Of a stretch of DNA of 64,000 bases, positions 23,920 through 33,228 are shown piece after piece. This DNA is from JBDRMV01 sp043825615 (lineage in GTDB: Bacteria; CG03). The stretch covers positions 53,711 through 117,710 of the forward strand of contig JBDRRS010000011.1 in NCBI GenBank assembly GCA_043825615.1. Reading direction: 5' to 3'. The translations under genes were made by a program, and so were the position numbers. The first letter of the stretch is position 1; each line of letters opens with the position of its first letter. The notes under the pieces were generated by a model. It searched no databases. It had not been told where the DNA came from and was given only the letters and a program-made list of their open reading frames with translations.

Positions 23920-26900
23920 ATGAAAATTAAAAAGTTTTGTTTTTCTGCTTTTGCAATTTTAATTTTTAATGTTTCGTCCCTGTATGCCGCCTGGTCGGAA
24001 GACCACATCGTCATCAGCGAAATAGCGACGGGAAGTTCAGCTAGTGCAAAGGATGAGTTTGTGGAATTATATAACCCGACTTCTTCAAGTGTAGATATAA
24101 GCGGTTGGAAAGTTCAGTATTCTGCTGCTGATAACGGCGTAACTTTTTCCGCTAAACAGACAATAGACGCAGGAACGATACTTCCAGCATATCAGTATTA
24201 CCTTGTTGCGAATATTGACGGGTACAGTGGTGGTAATGCGGATGCTCTTAATGGTTGGAGTTATGGTATTTTAGCTGCCGGTGGTCATATGAGATTGGTA
24301 AATAGCAGTAGTGAAGAGATAGATAGGGTCGGTTGGGGAACAGCAATTTCCCCTGAAACAACAGTTGCGCCTGAACACGAAAGCACTCAACTAGACGGCA
24401 GTATTGAGAGAAAGGTAACCAACGGTTCCACGCAGGCGTCAATGGAAAGCGGCGCCGACCAGTATTTGGGAAACGGTGAGGACTCCGAGGACAACAGTGA
24501 AGATTTTATTATAAGAACCGCAAGAGACCCGCAGAGTTTGTCCGACGGCACCGTGGAGCCGGAGCCGCCTCCTGTTCCGACGGGGCTTTCTGTTACGGAC
24601 GAAAAGCAGGACGGGACTCTAAAAGTTGTAATAACTCCGGATTCTTATTCGGGAACATACGATTATTTCAAAATTTACCGTGGGATAACCGATGTTTCCA
24701 CATCCTACCACGACCAGACGCCGGATGCTGTAACACTTACTTACTGGGACAGCACTAGCGTTCTTGAAAATGTTACATATTATTATCAGATTTCCGCGAT
24801 GTCAACAGCGTCGAGAAATAATGAATCAGAGAAAACAGTAATTGATGAAGACGCCAGCGCCTTTTCAACCGACCTGACCCCGCCGGACCAGATAACGGGG
24901 CTGACCGCTGTTGATACGGGCGTCGGAGGGGAAGTCCGTCTTGACTGGATACCGTCTTCGGCGGCTGACATTTCTTTGTACAGAATAGGTCACGATAGTG
25001 AGGAAATTGGCGCTGAATGGGGGTCTGTCAGTTCTTATACAATATCCGGCCTTGGAAAGAGTTCAACAACGGTTGTCATAGGTTTGACAAACGACACAAA
25101 GCGTTATTTTAGGATTTCAGGTATTGACTTTAACGGAAACGAAGGAACTCTCAGTGTCAATGTATCCACTACTCCTACCGATATTTATCCTCCGGCGCCG
25201 GTTGAAAAAACTTATTTAACAGCGGAAAACGAGGGTTCCGGAACAATAATAATTTTGTCGTGGGCAAATTATTCTCCTCCGTCCGACCTTGCTCACTACA
25301 AAGTGTATTATTCAACCTATGAATTGCCGTCACCTTACGACGTTCACACGAGTACATATTTCGCGGAGGTCCCTGCGGGAACTAAAACAAAAAACGTAAC
25401 GGGTTTAATAGAAGATGTGAAGCACTGGTTTATGGTTACCGGAGTGGATAACAATACGAATGAACAAAATGAACTTCCAAGTACTTTGTATATGAGGACA
25501 GCGACTCCGTCGGATTCTCCGCCGGAACAGATTACGACTTTGAGCGCGCTGAATACCGGGCAGGGCGGAGAGGTCTCTCTTTCATGGACGGCTTCTTCGG
25601 CGTCGGATATTAACGGCTACAATATTTACAGGGCGTCGTATTCGGTCGCCCTGACGACGTCAAATTACGAATACAAGTGTTTCGTTTCAACGCCGGGAGC
25701 AACAGAAACAGTTACGGGGCTTACGAATTATGTTACGTATTATTTCGGGCTCACGGCGGTTGACGAAGCGAGCCAGGAGGGTGTTATTTCAAGTACGGTC
25801 AGCGTAATCCCGACGGATACGGTGCCGCCTTCGGCGCCTTCGGGTATTTCGGTGATAAAGGCGAATTATCCCGGCAACGGCGGGGCGTTAAAAATCAGTT
25901 GGACGAACCCTTCCGAGGTTGATTTTTCGTCCGTTACAATTTACCGCTCCACATCGGGACTGGAAAGTCCCTCCTACATTGACTCGTCAACTTCCACAAC
26001 TTATACGGACATAGACCTTGAAAACGGAACGACGTATTACTATATTCTCCGTTCAATTGACGAAACGGGGAACGAAGACCAGAATACTGACATTTATTCG
26101 GGAAGGCCTCTTGACTCCTATGCGCCTTCGGCGTTGTCAGATTTTGCGGGTTATGATGTGGGGGACAGCACGCAGGTTATCCTGTCCTGGACGGCGAACA
26201 CGGATAACGACTTCCGCTATTACGTTATTGAAAGGGACAGCGCCGTGATTACAACGCTGTCGGAGAAAAACACGACTTGTTACACCGATACTGTTCCTTC
26301 GGCGGGTACGACTTATTACTACGAGATTTCCGTCTGGGACTTTTCGGACAATAAGAGTTCCTCGGCAATTTCCGTTCCCGTGTATGATGTAACCGCCCAG
26401 CCGCCTTCAAACATTGCGTGTTCTTATCCGTATTCGGGGGGCGAGGTTGAACTTAACTGGGAGAACCCTGAAAATTTGAGGGGAATCAGAATTTACAGGG
26501 CGGTGGAGCCGGGCACGACGTCTGTTTTCAGCGTTATTTACAGTACTTTGATTCCTCCGGCTACTTATTATGCGGATACGGGCGTGACGGACGGGACGAC
26601 TTATTATTACGGGGTAAGGACGTTCAACTATCTTTACGCTGATTACGTGTTCAACGAGTCCACTAACACGGACGTTTATTCCGTCCGCCCGCTCGACCCG
26701 GACCCTCCGTCGGCGGCGCAGAATTTTACGGCGGCAGACGCCGGAAACGGCGGAGAGGTTCTCCTATCCTGGACGGCGAATACCGAGGTTGACTTCAGGA
26801 TTTACAGCATTCAGAGGGCCAGCGCCGTTATTACGACGCTGTCGGATAAGAATACGACTTTTTATGTTGATGCCTCTACCGCCGTTCCCGTCGGGGGCGC

Positions 26901-28263
26901 GACGTATTACTATGAAATTTCCGCGCTGGACTATTCCGATAACGTCAGCACGCCGTCGGCGGTGTCCGTTTTTGTAAAGGATATTGCGGCTTCTCCCCCC
27001 CTGAATATTACGGTGGCTTTGCCGGTCTGCGGAGGAAAGGTTGACCTCAACTGGGAGAATCCCTCCGCCCTGAAAGGAGTCAGAATTTACAGGTCGCAGA
27101 ATTCGGCGACGGTTTTCAGCGTCCTGATAAGCACCCTTATTCCTCCAGCGACTTTCTATATGGATACGGGTCTGACAAACAAAACGACCTATTACTACGG
27201 GGTAAGGACAATCAATTATCTGAGTACGAGTACATATATTATTTATGAGTCCACGAATACCGATGTTTATCCGGCGTTCCCCGAAGATACCCTGAATCCG
27301 GAAACGCCTTCCGGTTTTAAGGTTATGCTGTCAACGATTTCCTCCTCGCTTCTTCTCACCTGGGTTCAGGTTTCTTCAAACACCGACGGCTCTGCCTGCG
27401 CCGACCTCGCGGGTTATGAAATAAAGTGGGGCACGGAAGAGGGGAATTTATCAAATACAATAGATATCAACTCTCCGCAGGCGGTACAGCGTCTGCATTC
27501 TTCCCTGTCGGACGGCGTGACTTATTACTATAAAATAGGGGCGAAAGATTCATCGGGCAACTATTCGGTTTGGTCAGGCACGGTTTCAAAGTGGGTTATG
27601 CGGATTTTGACGGGGTTTGAGATTTATTCGGACGGTATTCCCGCGGCTTCCTTTACCCCGAACGGCGACGGAATTGCTGATGGAATGGAAGTTTTCTTTG
27701 TTTTGAACGAGGACTCCGAGAACGTCGAAATTTCGGTTTTTGATAAGTCTGGGGAAAAAGTCAGAGAACTTTTTTCATCTACGGCAACGCTTTTCGCCGT
27801 GTATTCGGGCTCGGTTACCTGGGACGGCAAAAACGAAGACGGTGAAATAGTGTCCGACGGCAATTATGAAATAAGGTTGAGCATAGACGGAGACGTCGTT
27901 GAAGTGAAGACGGTTCAGATAAAAGGAACGACGGCGTCGGGGTACAAAGTTCCGGTTTTTAATAATTATCCGAATCCCTTTATAATGTCGGAGCCGCCTT
28001 ATAAAACGAACATAAGGTTCAAACTTGCCCAGGCGTCGCCGGTTAAGATTGCGATTTACAACTGCGTCGGTATGCTCGTAAAAACGTGGAAATTATCGCA
28101 GGCGGAAGTTGCGGGTTCTATAAAACCGGGCACAACCGAGTGGTATGAAATACCCTGGGACGGGAGAAACGGCAGGGGTAACAAGGTCTCAAGCGGGATA
28201 TACATCTGCCACATTACAGGCGGCGGGATTGATGCGAAAACCAAAATCGCGATTATCAGGTAG
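23920..28263 (+). CDS. Giant secreted lamin-tail / fibronectin-III / FlgD-like protein (1447 aa)
   Basis: Signal peptide at 1-24 ending YAAW. Residues 27-165: lamin-tail domain (HIVISEIATGS, DEFVELYNPTSSSVDISGW). Residues about 215-1255: ten fibronectin-III-like modules, most starting PP(E/D/S)xI..L and holding a TTYYY(E/G)I strand; modules 6-7 and 8-9 are a duplicated pair. Then a FlgD-like domain with FTPNGDGIADGMEV and VTWDGKNEDGE, and a last domain starting YPNPFIMSEPPYKT with VKIAIYNCVGMLV and a terminal KIAIIR, much like type IX sorting domains. Likely displayed or released at the cell surface. Ligand unknown. Similar C-terminus to the protein at 11202. Confidence 0.8.
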   Translation: MKIKKFCFSAFAILIFNVSSLYAAWSEDHIVISEIATGSSASAKDEFVELYNPTSSSVDISGWKVQYSAADNGVTFSAKQTIDAGTILPAYQYYLVANIDGYSGGNADALNGWSYGILAAGGHMRLVNSSSEEIDRVGWGTAISPETTVAPEHESTQLDGSIERKVTNGSTQASMESGADQYLGNGEDSEDNSEDFIIRTARDPQSLSDGTVEPEPPPVPTGLSVTDEKQDGTLKVVITPDSYSGTYDYFKIYRGITDVSTSYHDQTPDAVTLTYWDSTSVLENVTYYYQISAMSTASRNNESEKTVIDEDASAFSTDLTPPDQITGLTAVDTGVGGEVRLDWIPSSAADISLYRIGHDSEEIGAEWGSVSSYTISGLGKSSTTVVIGLTNDTKRYFRISGIDFNGNEGTLSVNVSTTPTDIYPPAPVEKTYLTAENEGSGTIIILSWANYSPPSDLAHYKVYYSTYELPSPYDVHTSTYFAEVPAGTKTKNVTGLIEDVKHWFMVTGVDNNTNEQNELPSTLYMRTATPSDSPPEQITTLSALNTGQGGEVSLSWTASSASDINGYNIYRASYSVALTTSNYEYKCFVSTPGATETVTGLTNYVTYYFGLTAVDEASQEGVISSTVSVIPTDTVPPSAPSGISVIKANYPGNGGALKISWTNPSEVDFSSVTIYRSTSGLESPSYIDSSTSTTYTDIDLENGTTYYYILRSIDETGNEDQNTDIYSGRPLDSYAPSALSDFAGYDVGDSTQVILSWTANTDNDFRYYVIERDSAVITTLSEKNTTCYTDTVPSAGTTYYYEISVWDFSDNKSSSAISVPVYDVTAQPPSNIACSYPYSGGEVELNWENPENLRGIRIYRAVEPGTTSVFSVIYSTLIPPATYYADTGVTDGTTYYYGVRTFNYLYADYVFNESTNTDVYSVRPLDPDPPSAAQNFTAADAGNGGEVLLSWTANTEVDFRIYSIQRASAVITTLSDKNTTFYVDASTAVPVGGATYYYEISALDYSDNVSTPSAVSVFVKDIAASPPLNITVALPVCGGKVDLNWENPSALKGVRIYRSQNSATVFSVLISTLIPPATFYMDTGLTNKTTYYYGVRTINYLSTSTYIIYESTNTDVYPAFPEDTLNPETPSGFKVMLSTISSSLLLTWVQVSSNTDGSACADLAGYEIKWGTEEGNLSNTIDINSPQAVQRLHSSLSDGVTYYYKIGAKDSSGNYSVWSGTVSKWVMRILTGFEIYSDGIPAASFTPNGDGIADGMEVFFVLNEDSENVEISVFDKSGEKVRELFSSTATLFAVYSGSVTWDGKNEDGEIVSDGNYEIRLSIDGDVVEVKTVQIKGTTASGYKVPVFNNYPNPFIMSEPPYKTNIRFKLAQASPVKIAIYNCVGMLVKTWKLSQAEVAGSIKPGTTEWYEIPWDGRNGRGNKVSSGIYICHITGGGIDAKTKIAIIR

Positions 28264-28340
28264 CGGCCGCCCCGTCATTGTCGTCCCGTGGTATATGCTT
28301 TTAAAAGGCAGAAGTTTTTTTGTAATAATCCGCAGGGGGG

Positions 28341-28369
28341 TTGACAATAAGTCATTATTCATTTAGAAT
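28341..28369 (+). promoter_or_regulatory. Promoter of the STAND-like ATPase gene
   Basis: TTGACA at 28341-28346, 17-base spacer, TAGAAT at 28364-28369. Start would be near 28376; a GCGGAG site precedes the ATG at 28400, so this gene has a normal short leader. Confidence 0.65.
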
Positions 28370-28399
28370 AATTCCAAGAGAATAATAGCGGAGAATATT

Positions 28400-29515
28400 A
28401 TGAACCCATTCAAGGTTGGAGTAATCCAGCCGGAAGAGACCTTCTGTAACAGAGAAAAAGAGATAAGGGATATTCTTAATTTCATTAAAAACTCTACATC
28501 GGCAATTATTTTTTCTCCCCGACGGTATGGAAAGACCTCACTGGTAAAAAAAGTTCTGTCGGAGATTAAAAAGAAAGGGTATTATACGGTTTATGTTGAT
28601 TTTTTCCCGGTTACTTCTACGGATGATGTCATTAGAATCTTTGCGGCAAGGGTAATAGAGGGTATGGGGAAGAAAGTTTTGGAAGGAAAATTCCAGCAAA
28701 AGTTAAAAAATATTTTCAGGCGGCTGATTCCCACGATTGATATAAAACCGGAGGGGTTGTCTATATCGGTAAAATATGACAGTTCAGTAAAAGCGGATTA
28801 TTTGTTGGAAGACATTTTTAAGGGAATAGACAGGTATTTGAAGCAGGAACGTAAAAAAGCAGTTATTGCTTTTGACGAGTTTCAGGAAATTACAAGATTG
28901 CCGGAAAGCAAAAAGATTGAGGGTATAATGCGCAGTTTCATTCAGGAACAGAGGAGCGTCTCATATTTGTTTATTGGCAGCCGCCGCCGTATTCTTCTTT
29001 CCATGTTTTCTCAAAAGAACCGGCCGTTTTACAAAGCGGCTATGAACTATCAGATTAACAAGATTGACAAGGGCAGATTTGTTCCTTATCTGTGCGTTCA
29101 GTTCGAAAGAACGGGTAAGTTATGTCCCTCCGAAATAGGCGAAGAAATATATGAATATGCCCAAGGGCATCCGTATTATGTTCAGAAGATTTCTTATCTA
29201 TTGTGGGATATGACAAAGAAAAAGGCAAATAAGAACCTGTTGGAACAGGCAAAAAAGAATCTTGTAAACACAGAGACCGTTGAATTTGAAAATTTGTTTC
29301 AGGGGTTGGCGCAAACGCAAAAACAGGTTATTAAAGTGTTAGCGAAACAGCCCACGGATACTCTTTTTTCCAAGGAATTTATAAAACAATTCGGCTTCTC
29401 ACTCGGAGGTTTGCAAAAGGCAATAAAAACTCTGATAGAATTGGATATAATTGAGAAATGTCCCGACGGGGTTTGGCGGCTTGTTGACCCGATAATGGCA
29501 AAATGGCTTGGATAA
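28400..29515 (+). CDS. Archaeal-type/STAND-like AAA ATPase with winged helix (371 aa)
   Basis: Opens with MNPFKVGVIQPEETFCNREKEIRDI, the typical start of the ATPase_2/DUF family, then a P-loop SPRRYGKTSLVKK near residues 37-50, Walker B KAVIAFDEFQEI around 155-165, and a sensor-like segment YLFIGSRR. The last 90 residues look like a winged helix (FSKEFIKQFGFSLGGLQKAIKTL ... DGVWRLVDPIMAKWL). Such ATPases are common, mobile in archaea and candidate phyla, and have no assigned function. It is transcribed alone from a good promoter, between the surface protein and the secretin gene. Confidence 0.8.
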   Translation: MNPFKVGVIQPEETFCNREKEIRDILNFIKNSTSAIIFSPRRYGKTSLVKKVLSEIKKKGYYTVYVDFFPVTSTDDVIRIFAARVIEGMGKKVLEGKFQQKLKNIFRRLIPTIDIKPEGLSISVKYDSSVKADYLLEDIFKGIDRYLKQERKKAVIAFDEFQEITRLPESKKIEGIMRSFIQEQRSVSYLFIGSRRRILLSMFSQKNRPFYKAAMNYQINKIDKGRFVPYLCVQFERTGKLCPSEIGEEIYEYAQGHPYYVQKISYLLWDMTKKKANKNLLEQAKKNLVNTETVEFENLFQGLAQTQKQVIKVLAKQPTDTLFSKEFIKQFGFSLGGLQKAIKTLIELDIIEKCPDGVWRLVDPIMAKWLG

Positions 29516-29610
29516 AGTTGCCGGATAAGGTTTCCCTCAAGGGAAAAAGGGAAAGAGAGGGTTTATGTTTCGGAATTATTTTGGTAAAATGAAAAATATT
29601 GGAGGAAATA

Positions 29611-30477
29611 GTGAAAAATTATAAACTGCTTATTTTTGCGGGCCTGTTTTGTTTGGCGGAGGCAACCTATGCGGCTGTCGCAAAACACCTGACCGACGAC
29701 TCGACCGCCGAAGAAATGTCAATGCTGGAGCTGGCGAACAGGAAGGATGCGAAACTCCTTGAAATTGCGGTGGAGGCGGTGGAGATAAAAAACAACAAGG
29801 CGAGGGACATCGGTATCAGATGGGTTGATACGCTGAAGATAGGCGAGATTTCCTACACCAGTGAAAACCGCGTCCCCGCCACGATGCCGGAACTCCCCAG
29901 TTTCTTCCGTATAGGCGAGTTCGCCCGTCTCGGCGCAATCACCGCAGACATAAAACTTATGATGGAGAAAGGAGCCGCGCGCCTTCTCGCTAATCCGAAA
30001 ATGATAACGAAATCCGGGACGAACGCGAGGTTTATGGTGGGAGGGGAGATGCCTTACATTGTAATTACCGCTGACGGCCCGAACGTTGAGTGGAAGGAAT
30101 ACGGGGTAAAGATGAACATCGTTCCGACCATTATCTCGGAGAATGACGATATACTCGGCCTGTCCATTTTTACCGAGGTCAGCGACCTTGACTGGGCGAA
30201 CGGTGCCGTTTACTCCAATATGAAGGTTCCCGCCGTGGTAACGAGGAACGCTTCTTCTACGATAAAAATCCGGTCGGGGGAGACGGTCGCGATAGCGAAA
30301 CTGCTGAGAACGTTCAAGCAGGAAACGAGTTACGGGATTCCGCTCCTCGGACAGATTCCCGTGCTGAAATATCTTTTCGGCCACCACGGCGTGACGGACG
30401 ACAAAACGACCGTCGTGATTTTCGTGACTCCGAGGATTCTGGCGGAGGGGATGAAGGTTGAGGAAGTCCCGTATTAA
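29611..30477 (+). CDS. Short secretin (Flp/type II family), C-domain only (288 aa)
   Basis: Signal peptide of about 20 residues, then about 80 residues, then the conserved secretin core: GAARLLANPKMITKSGTNARF, GVKMNIVPTI, VPAVVTRNASSTIKIRSGETVAIAKLL, GIPLLGQIPVLKYLFG and a final TTVVIFVTPRIL. RcpA/CpaC secretins are usually 430-500 residues and carry a BON and N1 domain; both are missing, so this is a minimal channel. GTG 29611 follows GGAGG at 29601 by five bases, the reason for choosing it over TTG 29599. It lies nine kilobases from tadV and is the only secretin seen, so it probably serves the Tad pilus. Confidence 0.85.
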   Translation: MKNYKLLIFAGLFCLAEATYAAVAKHLTDDSTAEEMSMLELANRKDAKLLEIAVEAVEIKNNKARDIGIRWVDTLKIGEISYTSENRVPATMPELPSFFRIGEFARLGAITADIKLMMEKGAARLLANPKMITKSGTNARFMVGGEMPYIVITADGPNVEWKEYGVKMNIVPTIISENDDILGLSIFTEVSDLDWANGAVYSNMKVPAVVTRNASSTIKIRSGETVAIAKLLRTFKQETSYGIPLLGQIPVLKYLFGHHGVTDDKTTVVIFVTPRILAEGMKVEEVPY

Positions 30478-30492
30478 AACGAAAAATCCGGA

Positions 30493-31407
30493 ATGAAAAT
30501 ATTAAAAATATTAAGGACGTCCCCATTTTTTTCATTTTTCTTGATTTTTATTTTTTCTTTCGCTTTTGCGGCGCCGTCGCCGGAGCCGGAAGAAATTTTA
30601 AGCAGGGTCAAGGAAAACACCGACAAAATAAAAAGTTTCAAGGCGAAAATCGTTCAGAAGGATGCGGATACCGGCGAAGTCCGTTTCGCCGGCAACATCT
30701 TTTTCAAACGGCCGCAGGTGCGGGTCGATTTTACGGGACCGGATGAATTTGAAGGCGCGGGCCTGAGCGCGATAAGAACCGCCGACGGCTCGGTCGTAAC
30801 GGTTGACGAAAACGGTTACGAACTGACGGCGACGGGGGCCGCGTGCTGCGGCGATTTTTTTGATTACATCACGGGGGACATTACCGACTTCGGGAAGGCG
30901 GAGGTAGAAGTTATACCTGCGGATGATTTGAATACGGGCGGAGAGGAAAGGTTTTATGTAATCAGGGTGAGGATGCCCGAGGAAGGCGGGGACGAACTGG
31001 ATGCCGCCCGCCAGCAGGACGAATTTATGAAACAGGTCTTTAAGAAAGGAAATCTTTCAGGGGATGATTATTCCGCCTGGCAGGACTACAGCAAAAAAGC
31101 CCGGCGGCCGACCGGCCAGCCGGGGTCGGTGTTCTGGCAGAAGGACACCGATATGCTCGTGGATTATAAGAGCGCTGTGATAAAGGAAATTTCCGTTCTT
31201 TTGGACGGCCGCGTCAGCGAGAACACAAAATACGAATATACGTACGCCGGCGGGAAACATATTCCGTCAAAGGTGATTTACGACGACGGGGATACGCGGA
31301 TGAAGATGCTGTTGAGCGCGATACAGCCGGACGTTTTTATCTCCGAAAAGATTTTTGCGTATATTAAGGTTTCTCCCGCAGCCACTACCGACGGTTTTTC
31401 CCGTTGA
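30493..31407 (+). CDS. LolA-like outer-membrane lipoprotein carrier family protein (304 aa)
   Basis: Signal peptide MKILKILRTSPFFSFFL... to FAFAAPS, then the LolA-type start EILSRVKENTDKIKSFKAKIVQK and strands GNIFFKRPQVRVDF and IYDDGDTRMKML. At 304 residues it is longer than LolA (about 200) and has an insert around 150-215, closer to the outer-membrane lipoprotein-sorting protein group used by secretins or MMPL transporters. The codons for RTSPFFSFFL in the signal peptide are encoded by a GGACGTCCCC dispersed repeat (30513-30540). It follows the secretin gene by 15 bases, consistent with joint expression. Confidence 0.7.
   Translation: MKILKILRTSPFFSFFLIFIFSFAFAAPSPEPEEILSRVKENTDKIKSFKAKIVQKDADTGEVRFAGNIFFKRPQVRVDFTGPDEFEGAGLSAIRTADGSVVTVDENGYELTATGAACCGDFFDYITGDITDFGKAEVEVIPADDLNTGGEERFYVIRVRMPEEGGDELDAARQQDEFMKQVFKKGNLSGDDYSAWQDYSKKARRPTGQPGSVFWQKDTDMLVDYKSAVIKEISVLLDGRVSENTKYEYTYAGGKHIPSKVIYDDGDTRMKMLLSAIQPDVFISEKIFAYIKVSPAATTDGFSR
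30513..30540. repeat. AAGGACGTCCCCATTTTTTTC repeat inside a signal-peptide region
   Basis: AAGGACGTCCCCATTTTTTTCATTTTTC matches the copies at 22826 and, inverted, at 51200. It starts seven codons into the LolA-like gene and forms part of its signal peptide. Confidence 0.7.
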
Positions 31408-32525
31408 GTCCTTTCAGGAACGTTGTTCTCGCCGTTGCGGTTTTTTTTATTTCTTTAGCCGGTTCGGGCAGTTTTTCTTTTCCCGGAAACCGCCGCTATT
31501 TCAGCGGGGCATCCATTGCCCTCCGCCGGCTGCACGGCGCTTATGTAGAAGGAAAATACGGGAATGTTTTTTCGGCGGCGTCGGCGTTCGCGGAAAATTA
31601 CGGGAAGTCATCCTATTTTCCGGCTGCCGCATGGCTGGGAATTAATTCCGCAAAAAGAACGGGGGCGGATTACGGCGGCTTAACGGATAAACTGAAAAAA
31701 TTTCAGGGTTACGGAAAGGAATACTCTCTTGGAAATTTTGAACCGGCCGCGAAACCGCCGGTTTTCAAATCGGATAAGAAATTTATTTTTCTGGGTTTGC
31801 CCGGAGTGAAGGAACAGATGGATTATCTTGTCGGCGAAAAAATACTTGAGGCGGGCGACTGCGGATTCGCCGGCGTATCGCAGGAAGCGGAGTTCCTTTT
31901 AAGGTATCCCGAAAACCTTTTGAATGATTTTCTGGAATTTGACGCGAAAAATGCGCGGGTTTTTTTTAACGGCCCGGGGAATTACCATCACCTCTCATAT
32001 TTTTTCGTTTCAAAAATCCGGACGCCGGTGACGGTCGTCGTTTTTGACGCCCATACGGATTTCAGGGAAACGCCGGAAAACGCTTTTGACTGCGGTTCGT
32101 GGGTGATGGAACTTTTGAAGATTGAAAATGTAAAAAAAGTTATTTTAATCGGGATTGATACGGACAAGCGGGATTTTTACGGCAACAATTCCTTCCGGTT
32201 CCCGGAAACCGCTCAGATTATACAGAAGGGAGAAACGGACAGGGTTTATGACGGACGGTTCAGGCGGATTTCTCTCGGCAGTTTAAGCGGGGCGCCGGTT
32301 ATCCCTACGGAGGATGTTTATGTTTCTTTCGACCTTGACTGTCTTTCGGATGCGTTTATCACGACGGACTGGGGAAACGGGAATATGACGGCGGAAGAAA
32401 TCTGCGATATTTACGGGAAGATTAAGGCCTCCCGCAGGATTGTCGGAGTCGATATCTGCGCAATAAAAAACCCTCCTGATTTGAAATCTCTGAAAACACT
32501 CGCTCACCTCGTAAAACTCTTATAG
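31404..32525 (+). CDS. Exported ureohydrolase (arginase/agmatinase)-fold protein (373 aa)
   Basis: The C-terminal 230 residues have arginase-superfamily motifs: a metal-site His in GPGNYHHLSYFF, DAHTD (in VVVFDAHTDF), SFDLD (in YVSFDLDCLS) and GVDICAIKNPP. All six usual manganese ligands appear present; the DP that normally follows SFDxDxxDP is replaced by SD. Before this domain lie a hydrophobic start (NVVLAVAVFFISLAGSG) that looks like a signal peptide and a helical region of about 85 residues. TTG 31404 overlaps the upstream stop. An exported member of this family is unusual; substrate unknown. Confidence 0.7.
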   Translation: MSPFRNVVLAVAVFFISLAGSGSFSFPGNRRYFSGASIALRRLHGAYVEGKYGNVFSAASAFAENYGKSSYFPAAAWLGINSAKRTGADYGGLTDKLKKFQGYGKEYSLGNFEPAAKPPVFKSDKKFIFLGLPGVKEQMDYLVGEKILEAGDCGFAGVSQEAEFLLRYPENLLNDFLEFDAKNARVFFNGPGNYHHLSYFFVSKIRTPVTVVVFDAHTDFRETPENAFDCGSWVMELLKIENVKKVILIGIDTDKRDFYGNNSFRFPETAQIIQKGETDRVYDGRFRRISLGSLSGAPVIPTEDVYVSFDLDCLSDAFITTDWGNGNMTAEEICDIYGKIKASRRIVGVDICAIKNPPDLKSLKTLAHLVKLL

Positions 32526-32531
32526 AAAAAT

Positions 32532-32551
32532 GGGGTCAGCTCTATTTTTTT
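32532..32551. repeat. GGGGTCAGCTCTATTTTTTT repeat supplying a stop codon
   Basis: Matches 17367-17387. On the minus strand its TAG (32544-32542) is the stop codon of the DUF2148 gene, so the element fixes the C-terminus of that protein. It also follows the stop of the ureohydrolase-like gene by six bases. Confidence 0.6.
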
Positions 32552-33054
32552 CTGTCGAAGAAAATGTTTTTGGACGAGACCGAGAGGGGAATTCCGAAGG
32601 CGGCTTTTATTTTTTTTGAGAGAAAACCGCCGTTGACGGCGGCGTAGCCGGCCGTGTACATGATACGGTTGTCTATTTTGAGGGCGGATGCGGTCGAAAC
32701 CATTGAGCCGAGCGCTATGCCGAGGTCAACCCCCGTGTAGGCGCAGATACCTTTGCGGGTTTTACACAGGTAACCGCAGAAGCGGCAGTCAAGGCCGCGC
32801 TCAATATCGGAGCTTCCGATGAGAATTATGGCGTCAGCCTTGGCGACGCCCGCGGAATCCCTTAAAAATATCCTGCTGTTATACCCTGCTTTTGCGATTT
32901 CCTTCATTTTCGCGGTGAGTTTCTTTTTCTGCGCGGGAGTCATAACTTTTATCTCAAGCGCGTCCAACCCTTTCGCTTTCGGAGCGGTTTTGCCGGCTAT
33001 CGCGATCAGCGAAACGGCGCTTTTTATTCCGTCCTCAAAAATCTTATCACTCAT
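32542..33054 (-). CDS. DUF2148 ferredoxin-like protein (170 aa)
   Basis: Contains the DUF2148 core: IILIGSSDIERGLDCRFCGYLCK and GVDLGIALGSMVSTASALKIDN, with Cys in CRFCGYLC and CAYTG suited to an iron-sulfur cluster. The family is widespread in anaerobes and is described only as ferredoxin-domain. Length fits. The ATG at 33054 is preceded by AAGGGGGG as ribosome-binding site. It points toward the ureohydrolase-like gene, convergent, with the stop codon inside a shared repeat. The anaerobe-type distribution of the family supports an anaerobic lifestyle, as an inference. Confidence 0.85.
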   Translation of the reverse strand: MSDKIFEDGIKSAVSLIAIAGKTAPKAKGLDALEIKVMTPAQKKKLTAKMKEIAKAGYNSRIFLRDSAGVAKADAIILIGSSDIERGLDCRFCGYLCKTRKGICAYTGVDLGIALGSMVSTASALKIDNRIMYTAGYAAVNGGFLSKKIKAAFGIPLSVSSKNIFFDRKK

Positions 33055-33183
33055 TTTTCCCCCCTTGCGATTTTACAGGTAATGTCAAAAGTGTATTGAC
33101 ATTATCCATAATCTCTTATCGGTAAAACCATTTATTTACTTGTCCCCTACTTCTGTAAAATTGTTAATAATTATCCTTAATTT

Positions 33184-33221
33184 CTTCCCCCTTTGAAAAA
33201 GGGGGATAAGAGGGGGATTTT
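33184..33221. repeat. Left CCCCC...GGGGG palindrome
   Basis: TTCCCCCTTTGAAAAAGGGGG stem with adjacent ATAAGAGGGGGATTTT. Same orientation as the copy at 4824-4855. Confidence 0.75.
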
Positions 33222-33228
33222 AAAAATA

